64,000 nucleotides of DNA, from positions 310,001-374,000 of the forward strand of contig JAEXAB010000004.1 of NCBI GenBank assembly GCA_023394875.1, written 5' to 3'. Position numbers and translations under genes: made by a program. Origin of the DNA: Bacillota bacterium. GTDB taxonomy: Bacteria > Bacillota > Clostridia > Christensenellales > DTU072. The notes under the pieces are model-generated. The model saw nothing but the letters and a program-made list of their open reading frames with translations. It had not been told where the DNA came from and did no database searches. Positions 7,690-15,604 of the stretch are shown here, in pieces. Positions within the stretch are counted from its first letter, which is position 1; each line of letters starts with the position of its first letter.

Positions 7690-8340
7690 ATGGAAAAAAG
7701 TATGTACAGTATTATGCTTATGGACAGCGTTGTAAGAGAAATAGATATGATGGCGCAAGCCCAAAATACAAACAGAAGCAATCTGATTAACCAAATCCTT
7801 GCCGAATACGTTTCTCTTGTAACACCGGAAAAGCGAATCAACGAAATTTTCAACAGTATAAATAACCTACTTAGCGGAAATATCTTTGCCTCGTATATAG
7901 AGCCTTACGATTGCGTTATGAGCCTGAAAAGCTCCCTAGATTACAAATACCGCCCCACAATAAAGTATACTGTGGAGCTTTACCGCAACAATCTTGGTTG
8001 CGTGGGAGAACTTAAAGCTATATTCCGCACACAGTCAAGCGACCTAATGTACAGGCTAAGCGACTTTTTCAATTTGTGGATAAGGATGGAACAAATTTAT
8101 CTTAGAGACTACCTAAACACCGCAAAAATAGAATATTCCTTTGAAAACGGCAAGTTCTGCCGTACCTTTCTTATTCCCAACGGCAAGCACTACTCCGATG
8201 AGGTATTGGCAAAGGCAATAAGCGACTATATAAGTATGTTTGACGAAATTATTAAGGATTATTTATCCAACAAGTTTAACAGCGTAAGAGAGATAGAAAA
8301 CCGCTATTTAACCTATCTCAACAGCTCTACAATAATATAA
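7690..8340 (+). CDS. Ribbon-helix-helix (CopG/Arc-like) protein upstream of clpB
   Basis: 216 residues. The first 45 or so fit a ribbon-helix-helix DNA-binding fold: a short strand (MYSIMLMDS), helix A (VVREIDMMAQAQ), the turn TNRS and helix B (NLINQILAEYVS). Residues 60-216 are an uncharacterised alpha/beta region that I cannot assign. The start at 7690 follows GGAGG by 6 bases; the frame extends upstream only through the promoter. clpB starts 20 bases after the stop, so the two form one operon. By position it could be a heat-shock repressor of clpB standing in for CtsR or HrcA. That is inference; a non-regulatory role is possible. Confidence 0.7.
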   Translation: MEKSMYSIMLMDSVVREIDMMAQAQNTNRSNLINQILAEYVSLVTPEKRINEIFNSINNLLSGNIFASYIEPYDCVMSLKSSLDYKYRPTIKYTVELYRNNLGCVGELKAIFRTQSSDLMYRLSDFFNLWIRMEQIYLRDYLNTAKIEYSFENGKFCRTFLIPNGKHYSDEVLAKAISDYISMFDEIIKDYLSNKFNSVREIENRYLTYLNSSTII

Positions 8341-8360
8341 AAAAATAAGGAGGTAGTATT

Positions 8361-10961
8361 ATGAACACCAACAAATTAACGCAAAAAAGCATAGAAGCCT
8401 TGCAAAATGCTCAAAATATGGCGATTGAAAATCAAAATCAAGAAATAATGCCGGAGCATATTGCATACTGCCTCGTGGACGCCGACAACGGACTTATTCC
8501 TTCCATACTAAAAAAATGCGGCGCGAATATAGACAATATAGTAGCTCAATTAGACAGCAAAATTACCCGCATGCCTAAGGTTGGTGGTATGGGCAGAGAA
8601 ATTGACAAAGTTTATATCTCCCCTGTCACCGACAAGGTTTTTGTCTATGCGGAAAAGCTTGCCAAAGACAATAAGGACGAGTATATCAGCGTTGAGCATA
8701 TTATACTTGCCATATACGAAAAATGTCCCGATTTAGCCAAGCTATTTGCCGAAAACGGCGCGGATAAGTCTAAATTTATTGCCGAACTTAATAAAGTTAA
8801 GAGTAAAAACAAGGTAGTAAGCGACAATCCCGAAAATACTTACGATGCGTTAAGTAAATACGGCACTGACCTAACTCAACGCGCAAAAGAACAAAAGCTT
8901 GACCCTGTTATTGGCAGGGATACCGAAATAAGAAACGTTATCCGTATTCTTTCCCGTAAGACAAAAAACAATCCTGTGCTAATCGGCGAACCGGGCGTTG
9001 GTAAAACAGCCATTGCCGAAGGCTTAGCTATAAGAATTGTGCGTGGAGACGTACCCGAAGGACTAAAAGATAAAACAATCTTTTCATTGGATATGGGCGC
9101 GCTGATTGCGGGAGCTAAGTTCCGCGGAGAATTCGAAGAAAGACTGAAAGCCGTACTTAATGAAGTTAAGGAAAGCGAAGGACAGATTTTATTATTTATA
9201 GATGAATTACACACCATTGTAGGCGCGGGCAAAACCGATTCTGCTATGGATGCGGGCAATTTGTTAAAACCCCTCCTTGCGCGTGGAGAATTGCATTGTA
9301 TTGGCGCCACGACTTTAGATGAATACCGAAAGTATATAGAAAAAGACGCTGCTTTGGAAAGACGTTTCCAACCCGTTATGGTGGAAGAACCCACTGTGGA
9401 AGACACTATTTCCATTCTGCGCGGCTTAAAAGAACGCTACGAAATTTTCCACGGAGTGTCTATATCGGACGGCGCTTTGGTTGCGGCTGCTACTTTAAGT
9501 AACAGATATATAACCGATAGATTCCTCCCCGACAAGGCTATTGACTTAGTGGACGAAGCTTGCGCCCTAATAAGAACGGAAATCGACTCTATGCCTTCGG
9601 AAATGGACGAAGCAAGAAGAAAAATAATGCAGTTGGAAATTGAAGAAATGGCGCTAAAAAAAGAAAAAGACACCTTGTCGCAAGACCGTCTTGCTTTCAT
9701 TCAGAAAGAACTGACCGAATTAAGGGAAAAATTCAACGCTATGAAAGCTCAATGGGAAAGCGAAAAATCGGGTATAAACTCTGTTAATGAATTAAAACAA
9801 TCCATTGACAAAATAAATTCGGAAATAGAAATCGCCCAAAGGAACTACGATTACGAAACGGCGGCAAAACTCCGCTACGGCACTCTGCCTGAATTGGAAG
9901 AAAAGTTAAAGAAGCAACAATCCAACCCCGAAAAGAAGCAGGAAAACAAACTTTTAAGAAACAAGGTAACCGAAGACGAAATAAGTAAAATAGTTTCCCG
10001 CTGGACGGGCATACCGGTTAGCAAGCTAGTGGAAGGCGAAAGAGAAAAGGTTCTTTCCTTGGAAAACATACTCCATAAGCGTGTCGTGGGTCAAGATCAA
10101 GCGGTAACACTAATCAGCGAAGCAATTTTACGTAGCCGCGCAGGAATCGGCGACCCTAACCGCCCTATCGGAAGTTTTATGTTCCTAGGTCCTACGGGGG
10201 TTGGTAAAACCGAACTTGCCAAAGCCTTGGCGGAAAGCTTGTTTGATGACGAACATAACATTGTCAGAATCGATATGTCGGAGTATATGGAAAAATTCTC
10301 CGTTTCCCGCCTTATCGGCGCCCCTCCCGGATACGTCGGCTATGACGAAGGCGGTCAGCTAACAGAAGCTATTCGCCGTCACCCCTATTCCGTTGTGCTG
10401 TTTGACGAAATAGAAAAGGCTCACCCCGACGTATTTAATATACTGTTGCAAGTACTAGACGACGGCAGAATAACCGATTCTCAAGGCAGAACGGTGGATT
10501 TTAAGAACACAATAATAATAATGACCAGCAACTTAGGCTCTAATTATATCTTGGAAGGTATTGACGATGAGGGACAAATAACCGAAGAAACGCGGGAACA
10601 AATAGACTTTTTACTCCATAAGTCCTTCCGTCCCGAATTCCTCAACAGGCTGGACGAAATTGTCTTCTTCAAACCGCTGACAAAAGACAACGTTATGAAG
10701 ATTATTGATCTTATTATTGTAAAACTTAATGAAAGATTAAACGACAAACAGTTAAAACTGGAAGTTACACACAAGGCAAAAGAAGCCATAGCAATAAACG
10801 CCTATGACATACAATACGGTGCAAGACCGATTAAGAGATATATTCAATCCAGAATAGAAACTTTGATAGCAAGGACGATAATAAGCCAAAACTTGCAGGC
10901 TAACGATACTTTGCAAATCGACTATGCCGGAGACGGAATATTTGTTGCCAACAAAATGTAA
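8361..10961 (+). CDS. clpB: ATP-dependent disaggregase ClpB
   Basis: 866 residues, full length. ClpB threads aggregated proteins through its hexameric pore together with DnaK. It has an N-domain (residues 1-150), NBD1 with Walker A GEPGVGKT (about 208) and Walker B-type FIDELHT, a coiled-coil M domain (about 400-530) that separates ClpB from ClpC and ClpA, and NBD2 with GPTGVGKTE (about 610), the GYVGYDEGG pore loop and VLFDEIEKAHP. GGAGG precedes the ATG. It is co-transcribed with the RHH gene. The convergent hemW stop is only 2 bases beyond its own stop, so no terminator fits between them. Confidence 0.97.
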   Translation: MNTNKLTQKSIEALQNAQNMAIENQNQEIMPEHIAYCLVDADNGLIPSILKKCGANIDNIVAQLDSKITRMPKVGGMGREIDKVYISPVTDKVFVYAEKLAKDNKDEYISVEHIILAIYEKCPDLAKLFAENGADKSKFIAELNKVKSKNKVVSDNPENTYDALSKYGTDLTQRAKEQKLDPVIGRDTEIRNVIRILSRKTKNNPVLIGEPGVGKTAIAEGLAIRIVRGDVPEGLKDKTIFSLDMGALIAGAKFRGEFEERLKAVLNEVKESEGQILLFIDELHTIVGAGKTDSAMDAGNLLKPLLARGELHCIGATTLDEYRKYIEKDAALERRFQPVMVEEPTVEDTISILRGLKERYEIFHGVSISDGALVAAATLSNRYITDRFLPDKAIDLVDEACALIRTEIDSMPSEMDEARRKIMQLEIEEMALKKEKDTLSQDRLAFIQKELTELREKFNAMKAQWESEKSGINSVNELKQSIDKINSEIEIAQRNYDYETAAKLRYGTLPELEEKLKKQQSNPEKKQENKLLRNKVTEDEISKIVSRWTGIPVSKLVEGEREKVLSLENILHKRVVGQDQAVTLISEAILRSRAGIGDPNRPIGSFMFLGPTGVGKTELAKALAESLFDDEHNIVRIDMSEYMEKFSVSRLIGAPPGYVGYDEGGQLTEAIRRHPYSVVLFDEIEKAHPDVFNILLQVLDDGRITDSQGRTVDFKNTIIIMTSNLGSNYILEGIDDEGQITEETREQIDFLLHKSFRPEFLNRLDEIVFFKPLTKDNVMKIIDLIIVKLNERLNDKQLKLEVTHKAKEAIAINAYDIQYGARPIKRYIQSRIETLIARTIISQNLQANDTLQIDYAGDGIFVANKM

Positions 10962-10963
10962 AA

Positions 10964-12076
10964 TTATAAAAGTCCGGCAATGATTGTGTTCATAACCAAC
11001 AAGAATTCGGGCTTAATATAGAGCCTATCCGAAGAAATATTGATTGCGCCGTTAAGCAATTTCAGCTTGGCGGCGTATTCTTTTAGAAAGTCGCAATTGT
11101 ATTTTTTATTGAATTCTTTTATGTTTAGACCTGCCGTTGTGCGTAGAGCAAGCATTAACGTTTCGTCTTTTTCGTATTGGAGAGAATACTCTCTTTCCAA
11201 CAATTCCTTATCGTTGCCGCTATGCTCCCCTAACAAATATTTCTGCAAGTCGTTTGCGTTGTAATACCGTCTGCCGTCTATTAAAGAATGAGCGGACGCC
11301 CCTACTCCGAAATACTCTCCCATAGTCCAATACTTATAATTATGCTTGCTTTCACAGCCGAATAAAGCAAAATTGCTTATTTCATAGGGTAAAAAGCCTC
11401 TATCTTTGGCTGTATTGTACAATAAATAGTATTGCGCCACTCCTGCGTTGTCGGATGCTATTATTACTTTTTTATCCTTAATCTGTCTATTCAGAAGGGT
11501 GCCTTCTTCAATTTTTAGTATGTATGCCGAAAGGTGGGTAACAAGCGGCAAAATAATATCCAAATCCTTTTGTACGTTTTGTTCTTCTTCTATCCCCAAA
11601 ATAATATCGGCGCTGATGTTTTTGAAGTACCTATTGGCTGTTTCCAAAGCCTTTATGCCCTGCAATGCGGTGTGGGAACGCTTGATTTTTTTTAAGATAT
11701 TGTTATCGGTACTTTGTACGCCAATACTGATACGGTCAAAACCGATATTGGCGTATGATTTTATATTTTCATATGCGTTGGGATTAATTTCTATGGTTTT
11801 TTCTATAAAACGGCAACGGAAAGAGCTAATAACGGCGTCCATTATCATTTCCACCAAATCCAGCTCCAAAATACTGGGGGTGCCGCCGCCGATATAAAGG
11901 GTATCTATTACTCTGTCGGGATATTTTTTGCCTAGACTCCTAATTTCATTACAAAGTTCTATAATGTATTTTCTCTGAACTTCGGGATCGGAAATGCCCG
12001 AAAAAAAGTCACAGTAAGAACACCTGCTCTTGCAAAAGGGTATATGAATATATAAGCCGGTATTTTTTTGCTCCAT
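10964..12076 (-). CDS. hemW: HemW-like radical SAM protein
   Basis: 370 residues. The radical SAM cluster motif is in the first 25 residues (PFCKSRCSYCDF, Cys15/19/22), followed by the GGGTPS AdoMet motif and the HNYKYW segment of the HemN/HemW family. HemW proteins bind heme and deliver it to respiratory enzymes and usually lack coproporphyrinogen oxidase activity. The location directly after lepA (5-base gap) is the common Firmicutes order. No strong Shine-Dalgarno is visible, so translation may be coupled to lepA. Confidence 0.9.
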   Translation of the reverse strand: MEQKNTGLYIHIPFCKSRCSYCDFFSGISDPEVQRKYIIELCNEIRSLGKKYPDRVIDTLYIGGGTPSILELDLVEMIMDAVISSFRCRFIEKTIEINPNAYENIKSYANIGFDRISIGVQSTDNNILKKIKRSHTALQGIKALETANRYFKNISADIILGIEEEQNVQKDLDIILPLVTHLSAYILKIEEGTLLNRQIKDKKVIIASDNAGVAQYYLLYNTAKDRGFLPYEISNFALFGCESKHNYKYWTMGEYFGVGASAHSLIDGRRYYNANDLQKYLLGEHSGNDKELLEREYSLQYEKDETLMLALRTTAGLNIKEFNKKYNCDFLKEYAAKLKLLNGAINISSDRLYIKPEFLLVMNTIIAGLL

Positions 12077-12081
12077 TTTTT

Positions 12082-13884
12082 CTAGTCGTCAAATTTTAGT
12101 ATGGACATAAACGCTTCGCTGGGAATCTGCACGTTTCCTACTTGTCTCATACGTTTTTTGCCTTCCTTTTGTTTTTCCAATAGCTTCTTCTTACGTGTAA
12201 TATCGCCGCCGTAGCACTTTGCAAGAACGTCTTTTCTAAGCGCCTTAACGGTTTCTCTTGCAATAACCTTATTGCCTATAGCAGCTTGTATGGGTATCTC
12301 AAAGAGTTGTCTTGGGATAACGTCTTTTAGCTTTTCGGCAATCATTCTGCCTCTTGCATAGGCTTTTTCTCTGTGGACAATCAAACTTAAAGCGTCACAA
12401 ACGTCGCCGTTTAACATCATATCAAGCTTAATTAAATCATCAGCATTGTAGCCGTCCAATTCATAGTCCAAACTTGCGTAGCCTCTGGTCCTTGATTTCA
12501 AGGTATCGAAAAAGTCATAGACGATTTCGCTAAGCGGAATTCTATATTCTATCCTCACTCTGGTAGGGTCAAGGTAAGTAAGGTTAATAAACACTCCGCG
12601 CTTATCCTGACAAAGTTCCATAATCGCGCCCACGTATTCGGGCGGAGTAAAAATAGAGGCTTTAACAATGGGTTCTTCTATTTTTTCTATTTCAGTCATA
12701 ACGGGAAGTTTGGAAGGGTTATCCACCCAAACGACTTCTCCGTTAGTTTTTGTAACTATATAGGACACGCTGGGCGCAGTGGTAATCAAATCCAGGTCAA
12801 ATTCTCTTTCTAACCTCTCTTCAATAATTTCCATGTGCAAAAGTCCCAAAAAGCCGCAACGGAAGCCAAAGCCTAAGGCGGTGGAGGTTTCGGGTTCAAA
12901 AACAAGGGAAGCATCATTAAGATTAAGCTTTTCCAAGGCGTCGCGCAAATCGTTATACTTACTGCCGTCAATGGGATAAACGCCCGCAAAAACCATTGGC
13001 GTAACTTTCTTATAGCCTGCAAGGGGTTCTTTAGCGGGGTTTTCTACCGAAGTTATGGTATCGCCGACGGAGGTATCCTTGACGTTTTTTATACTTGCGC
13101 ACATATAACCGACGTCGCCTGCCATCAGAATTTTGCCAGGTATCATATTTGGAATGAAAAAGCCTACTTCGGTCACTTCGAAAGTCTTATTGTTACTCAT
13201 AAACTTAATCTGGTCGCCCATTTTAATTGAGCCGTCAACCACTCTTATTAAGCAAATCGCGCCTTTGTAATTATCGTAACTTGAGTCAAAAATAAGTGCT
13301 TTTAAGGGGGCGTTTTCATTGCCGGTAGGGCAAGGCAATTTTTCAACTATTTGCTGTAAAACTACGTCGATATTAATTCCCTCTTTGGCGCTTATATGAG
13401 GAGCTTCGGACGCGTCAAGACCGATTACGTCTTCGATTTCTTTTTTTACCACGTCGGGTTGAGCCGATGGCAAATCCACTTTGTTAATAACAGGTATAAT
13501 TTCCAGGTCGTTATCAAGGGCAAGATAGACGTTTGTTAATGTTTGCGCCTCTATGCCTTGAGATGCGTCCACTACCAAAATTGCTCCTTCGCAGGCAGCC
13601 AAAGAACGGCTCACTTCGTAAGTAAAATCCACGTGACCGGGAGTATCTATTAAATTTAGGGTATATTCTATGCCGTTATGCTTATAAAACATACGGACAG
13701 GGGTTAATTTTATAGTAATTCCGCGTTCCCTTTCTATATCCATAGAATCAAGCATCTGTTCTTTCAACGCTCTTTCACTTACTTGACCGGTTTTTTCTAT
13801 CAAGCGGTCGGCTAGCGTGCTTTTTCCGTGGTCAATGTGGGCTACTATGCAGAAGTTTCTTATATATTTTTGTCTATCGCTCAT
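12082..13884 (-). CDS. lepA: Elongation factor 4 (LepA)
   Basis: 600 residues, the normal length. LepA is a ribosomal GTPase involved in initiation/back-translocation under stress. Motifs seen: G1 AHIDHGKSTL, G2 RERGITIKL, G3 DTPGHVDF, G4 NKVDLPSA, then the EF-G-like domains and the LepA-specific C-terminal domain with RGYASLDYE and the basic end KRMRQVGNVQIPSEAF. AGGAG lies 4 bases before the ATG. Confidence 0.97.
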   Translation of the reverse strand: MSDRQKYIRNFCIVAHIDHGKSTLADRLIEKTGQVSERALKEQMLDSMDIERERGITIKLTPVRMFYKHNGIEYTLNLIDTPGHVDFTYEVSRSLAACEGAILVVDASQGIEAQTLTNVYLALDNDLEIIPVINKVDLPSAQPDVVKKEIEDVIGLDASEAPHISAKEGINIDVVLQQIVEKLPCPTGNENAPLKALIFDSSYDNYKGAICLIRVVDGSIKMGDQIKFMSNNKTFEVTEVGFFIPNMIPGKILMAGDVGYMCASIKNVKDTSVGDTITSVENPAKEPLAGYKKVTPMVFAGVYPIDGSKYNDLRDALEKLNLNDASLVFEPETSTALGFGFRCGFLGLLHMEIIEERLEREFDLDLITTAPSVSYIVTKTNGEVVWVDNPSKLPVMTEIEKIEEPIVKASIFTPPEYVGAIMELCQDKRGVFINLTYLDPTRVRIEYRIPLSEIVYDFFDTLKSRTRGYASLDYELDGYNADDLIKLDMMLNGDVCDALSLIVHREKAYARGRMIAEKLKDVIPRQLFEIPIQAAIGNKVIARETVKALRKDVLAKCYGGDITRKKKLLEKQKEGKKRMRQVGNVQIPSEAFMSILKFDD

Positions 13885-13924
13885 TGCGCTCCTAAGTATC
13901 TATATTCATCAGAAATTACTATTC

Positions 13925-13953
13925 ATTATATAAAAAATTAACAAAATAATCAA
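13925..13953 (-). promoter_or_regulatory. Promoter of lepA-hemW
   Basis: Minus strand: -35 TTGATT (13948-13953), 17-base spacer, -10 TATAAT (13925-13930), about 40 bases before lepA. Confidence 0.75.
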
Positions 13954-13971
13954 ATAAAATTACAAAAGGTA

Positions 13972-14000
13972 TTTTAATTATTATTAATATATAGTATAAT
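13972..14000 (+). promoter_or_regulatory. Promoter of the LUD-GDPD unit
   Basis: Plus strand: perfect -10 TATAAT at 13995-14000, with a weak -35 TTTTAA at 13972-13977 and a 17-base spacer in AT-rich DNA. The LUD start codon is 40 bases downstream. Confidence 0.6.
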
Positions 14001-14040
14001 ATACACATATTAACAGATTTTTCTCTTTAAGGAACATTTA

Positions 14041-14646
14041 ATGGATATTGAGTCGGTAAAACGTAATTTTACTAAACGCGGTTTTAACTTTGATTTTTTT
14101 GAAGATTGTTCGTGCGCTATCGAATTCGTTACTTCACTTATACCCAAAAAAAGCGTAATAGGCTTCGGCGGAAGCGTCAGCGTTATGGATTCCGGGCTTT
14201 TTGACGCCCTGAAAAACGATGACTATACATTACTTCACCGCTACACCTGTCCCGAAGTTGCCAAAGAAGATTTATACCAAAAAATGCATCTTGCCGACTG
14301 GTATATTTCTAGCAGCAACGCTGTAAGTATTACCGGAGAACTAATAAACATAGACGGACGGGCAAACCGTGTGGGCGAAATCATTAACGGGCCGAAAAAC
14401 ATTTTGTTACTTTGCGGCATAAATAAGCTTGTGGACAATATAACTGACGGTATCGATCGTGTAAGAAATATAGCCTCCCCCCAAAACTGCGTTAAGTTAA
14501 AAAGAAAAACGCCCTGCGCAATTACCGGAAAATGTAGCTATTGTAACAGTCCGGACACTATTTGCAATACAACGGTAATTTTGCACCACCCTACGATAGG
14601 AAGAAACGTATACATAGTACTTGTTAATAAAAACTTAGGATTCTAA
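14041..14646 (+). CDS. LUD (LutC/YkgG)-domain protein
   Basis: 201 residues. The family fold is suggested by GFGGSVSVMDSGL near residue 41, SSSNAVSITGELINIDGRANR near residue 95 (the LUD E-L-x-N-x-D-G-x-x-N-R motif) and a C-terminal cysteine group (C...C.YC....C). LUD proteins include LutC of lactate oxidation and many stand-alone proteins of unknown role. lutA and lutB partners are absent here, so a lactate-utilisation function should not be assumed. AAGGA precedes the ATG. The GDPD gene follows with a short gap. Confidence 0.85.
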   Translation: MDIESVKRNFTKRGFNFDFFEDCSCAIEFVTSLIPKKSVIGFGGSVSVMDSGLFDALKNDDYTLLHRYTCPEVAKEDLYQKMHLADWYISSSNAVSITGELINIDGRANRVGEIINGPKNILLLCGINKLVDNITDGIDRVRNIASPQNCVKLKRKTPCAITGKCSYCNSPDTICNTTVILHHPTIGRNVYIVLVNKNLGF

Positions 14647-14663
14647 ATTACTTGGAGGTAAAA

Positions 14664-15401
14664 ATGTGGTTATTTGAAAGACCAATAGCTCACCGCGGCT
14701 TACATAACGGGACAATGACCGAAAATTCTATGGCTTCTTTCCGCAATGCGATAGAAAAAGGTTATAACATCGAAACCGACGTACATCTGTTAAAAACAGG
14801 GGAAGTTGTTGCATTCCACGATTTTTCGTTAAAGCGCGTATGCGGCAAAAACGTAAAAATCAAAGATTTGACTCTCGATGATATAAAATCCGATAATTAT
14901 TTACTTCCAAACGGAGAACATATACCGCTTTTTTCGGAATTAATAGAGCTTGCCGAAGGCAAAACCGGAATACTATTGGAGTTAAAATTCGGCGGCTTAA
15001 ATTACGATTTGGAAAGAGAAGTTATTAAGCTTATTAAGGGCAAAGAGAACTTTATCGCCGTTCAAGCTTTTAATCCTTTTACAATTATTTGGTTTAGAAA
15101 ACACGCTCCCGAATTTATACGCGGCAGTTTGTCGGCAAACGGAATAATGTTCTTAACAAAATTAGCGTTCAAGGCAATGGCTCCCGACTTTTTGGCTTAC
15201 AACGTAAACGAACTTGCCACCGCCAACAAAGCTTATAACAAAAACGGCGATTTGAACATACTATGCTGGACTGTCAGAAAGAAAGAACAACTACAAAACG
15301 CAATTAATGAGAAGGCCAATAACATAATATTCGAACACCTTGATTTAGAAGAAGAAAAGTTCGAACAAAGCTCTTTACGTGAGGCAAAATTAAGTCGCTG
15401 A
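14664..15401 (+). CDS. Glycerophosphodiester phosphodiesterase
   Basis: 245 residues, cytosolic (no signal peptide). It hydrolyses glycerophosphodiesters to glycerol-3-phosphate and an alcohol. Catalytic residues are intact: AHRG at residues 9-12, EN near 20, IETDVHLLKTGE with E and D as metal ligands, and the second catalytic His in AFHD. LLELKF supplies a later acidic residue. The start at 14664 was chosen because GGAGG is 5 bases upstream. It serves as the active comparison for the degenerate paralogue at 42744. Confidence 0.92.
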   Translation: MWLFERPIAHRGLHNGTMTENSMASFRNAIEKGYNIETDVHLLKTGEVVAFHDFSLKRVCGKNVKIKDLTLDDIKSDNYLLPNGEHIPLFSELIELAEGKTGILLELKFGGLNYDLEREVIKLIKGKENFIAVQAFNPFTIIWFRKHAPEFIRGSLSANGIMFLTKLAFKAMAPDFLAYNVNELATANKAYNKNGDLNILCWTVRKKEQLQNAINEKANNIIFEHLDLEEEKFEQSSLREAKLSR

Positions 15402-15421
15402 CATATTTTTCCATAAATTAT

Positions 15422-15461
15422 AATCCTCCGCTTGCTTATACTAGCAGCGGAGGATTTTTAT
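15422..15461 (+). terminator. Terminator-like hairpin that also contains the Shine-Dalgarno of the next ORF
   Basis: AATCCTCCGC (15422-15431) pairs perfectly with GCGGAGGATT (15447-15456). A further TGCT/AGCA stem closes around a 6-base loop, and TTTTTA follows. This is a good intrinsic terminator for the GDPD gene. The GGAGG in its 3' arm is the only ribosome-binding site for the small ORF at 15463. Confidence 0.7.
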
Positions 15462-15462
15462 T

Positions 15463-15570
15463 ATGAAAGTAAGTTTTTATATCGGTATGGCTTTAGGCAC
15501 AGTAGGCACGGCTTTGGTTATGCAAAGAAACAAAGTTTCCAGATTGATAGACAAGGCACGCAGAAAATAA
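15463..15570 (+). CDS. Small 35-residue membrane protein
   Basis: A 35-codon ORF starting MKVSFYIGMALGTVGTALVM and ending in a basic tail (K-A-R-R-K). It looks like one short glycine-rich membrane helix (residues 4-20) followed by a positive cytosolic tail, similar in style to YtxH-type and other small Firmicutes membrane proteins. GGAGG lies 9 bases before the ATG but is folded into the preceding hairpin. A bidirectional terminator follows directly. Function unknown; real coding status is likely but unproven. Confidence 0.5.
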   Translation: MKVSFYIGMALGTVGTALVMQRNKVSRLIDKARRK

Positions 15571-15572
15571 TT

Positions 15573-15597
15573 AAAAACCGCCGTTTCGGCGGTTTTT
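15573..15597. terminator. Bidirectional terminator between the small ORF and pnp
   Basis: A perfect 11-bp stem (AAAAACCGCCG / CGGCGGTTTTT) with a 3-base TTT loop. Both strands end in a T-run, so it can stop the plus-strand LUD-GDPD-small ORF unit and minus-strand pnp. Confidence 0.9.
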
Positions 15598-15604
15598 AGT
15601 TTTC

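Noticed and set aside
7496..7690. CIRCE or CtsR operator before clpB
   Set aside because: No TTAGCACTC-N9-GAGTGCTAA and no tandem GGTCAAA heptads are seen.
14041..14646. LUD protein as part of a lactate-oxidation (lutABC) operon
   Set aside because: lutA and lutB are absent; the neighbour is a glycerophosphodiesterase.
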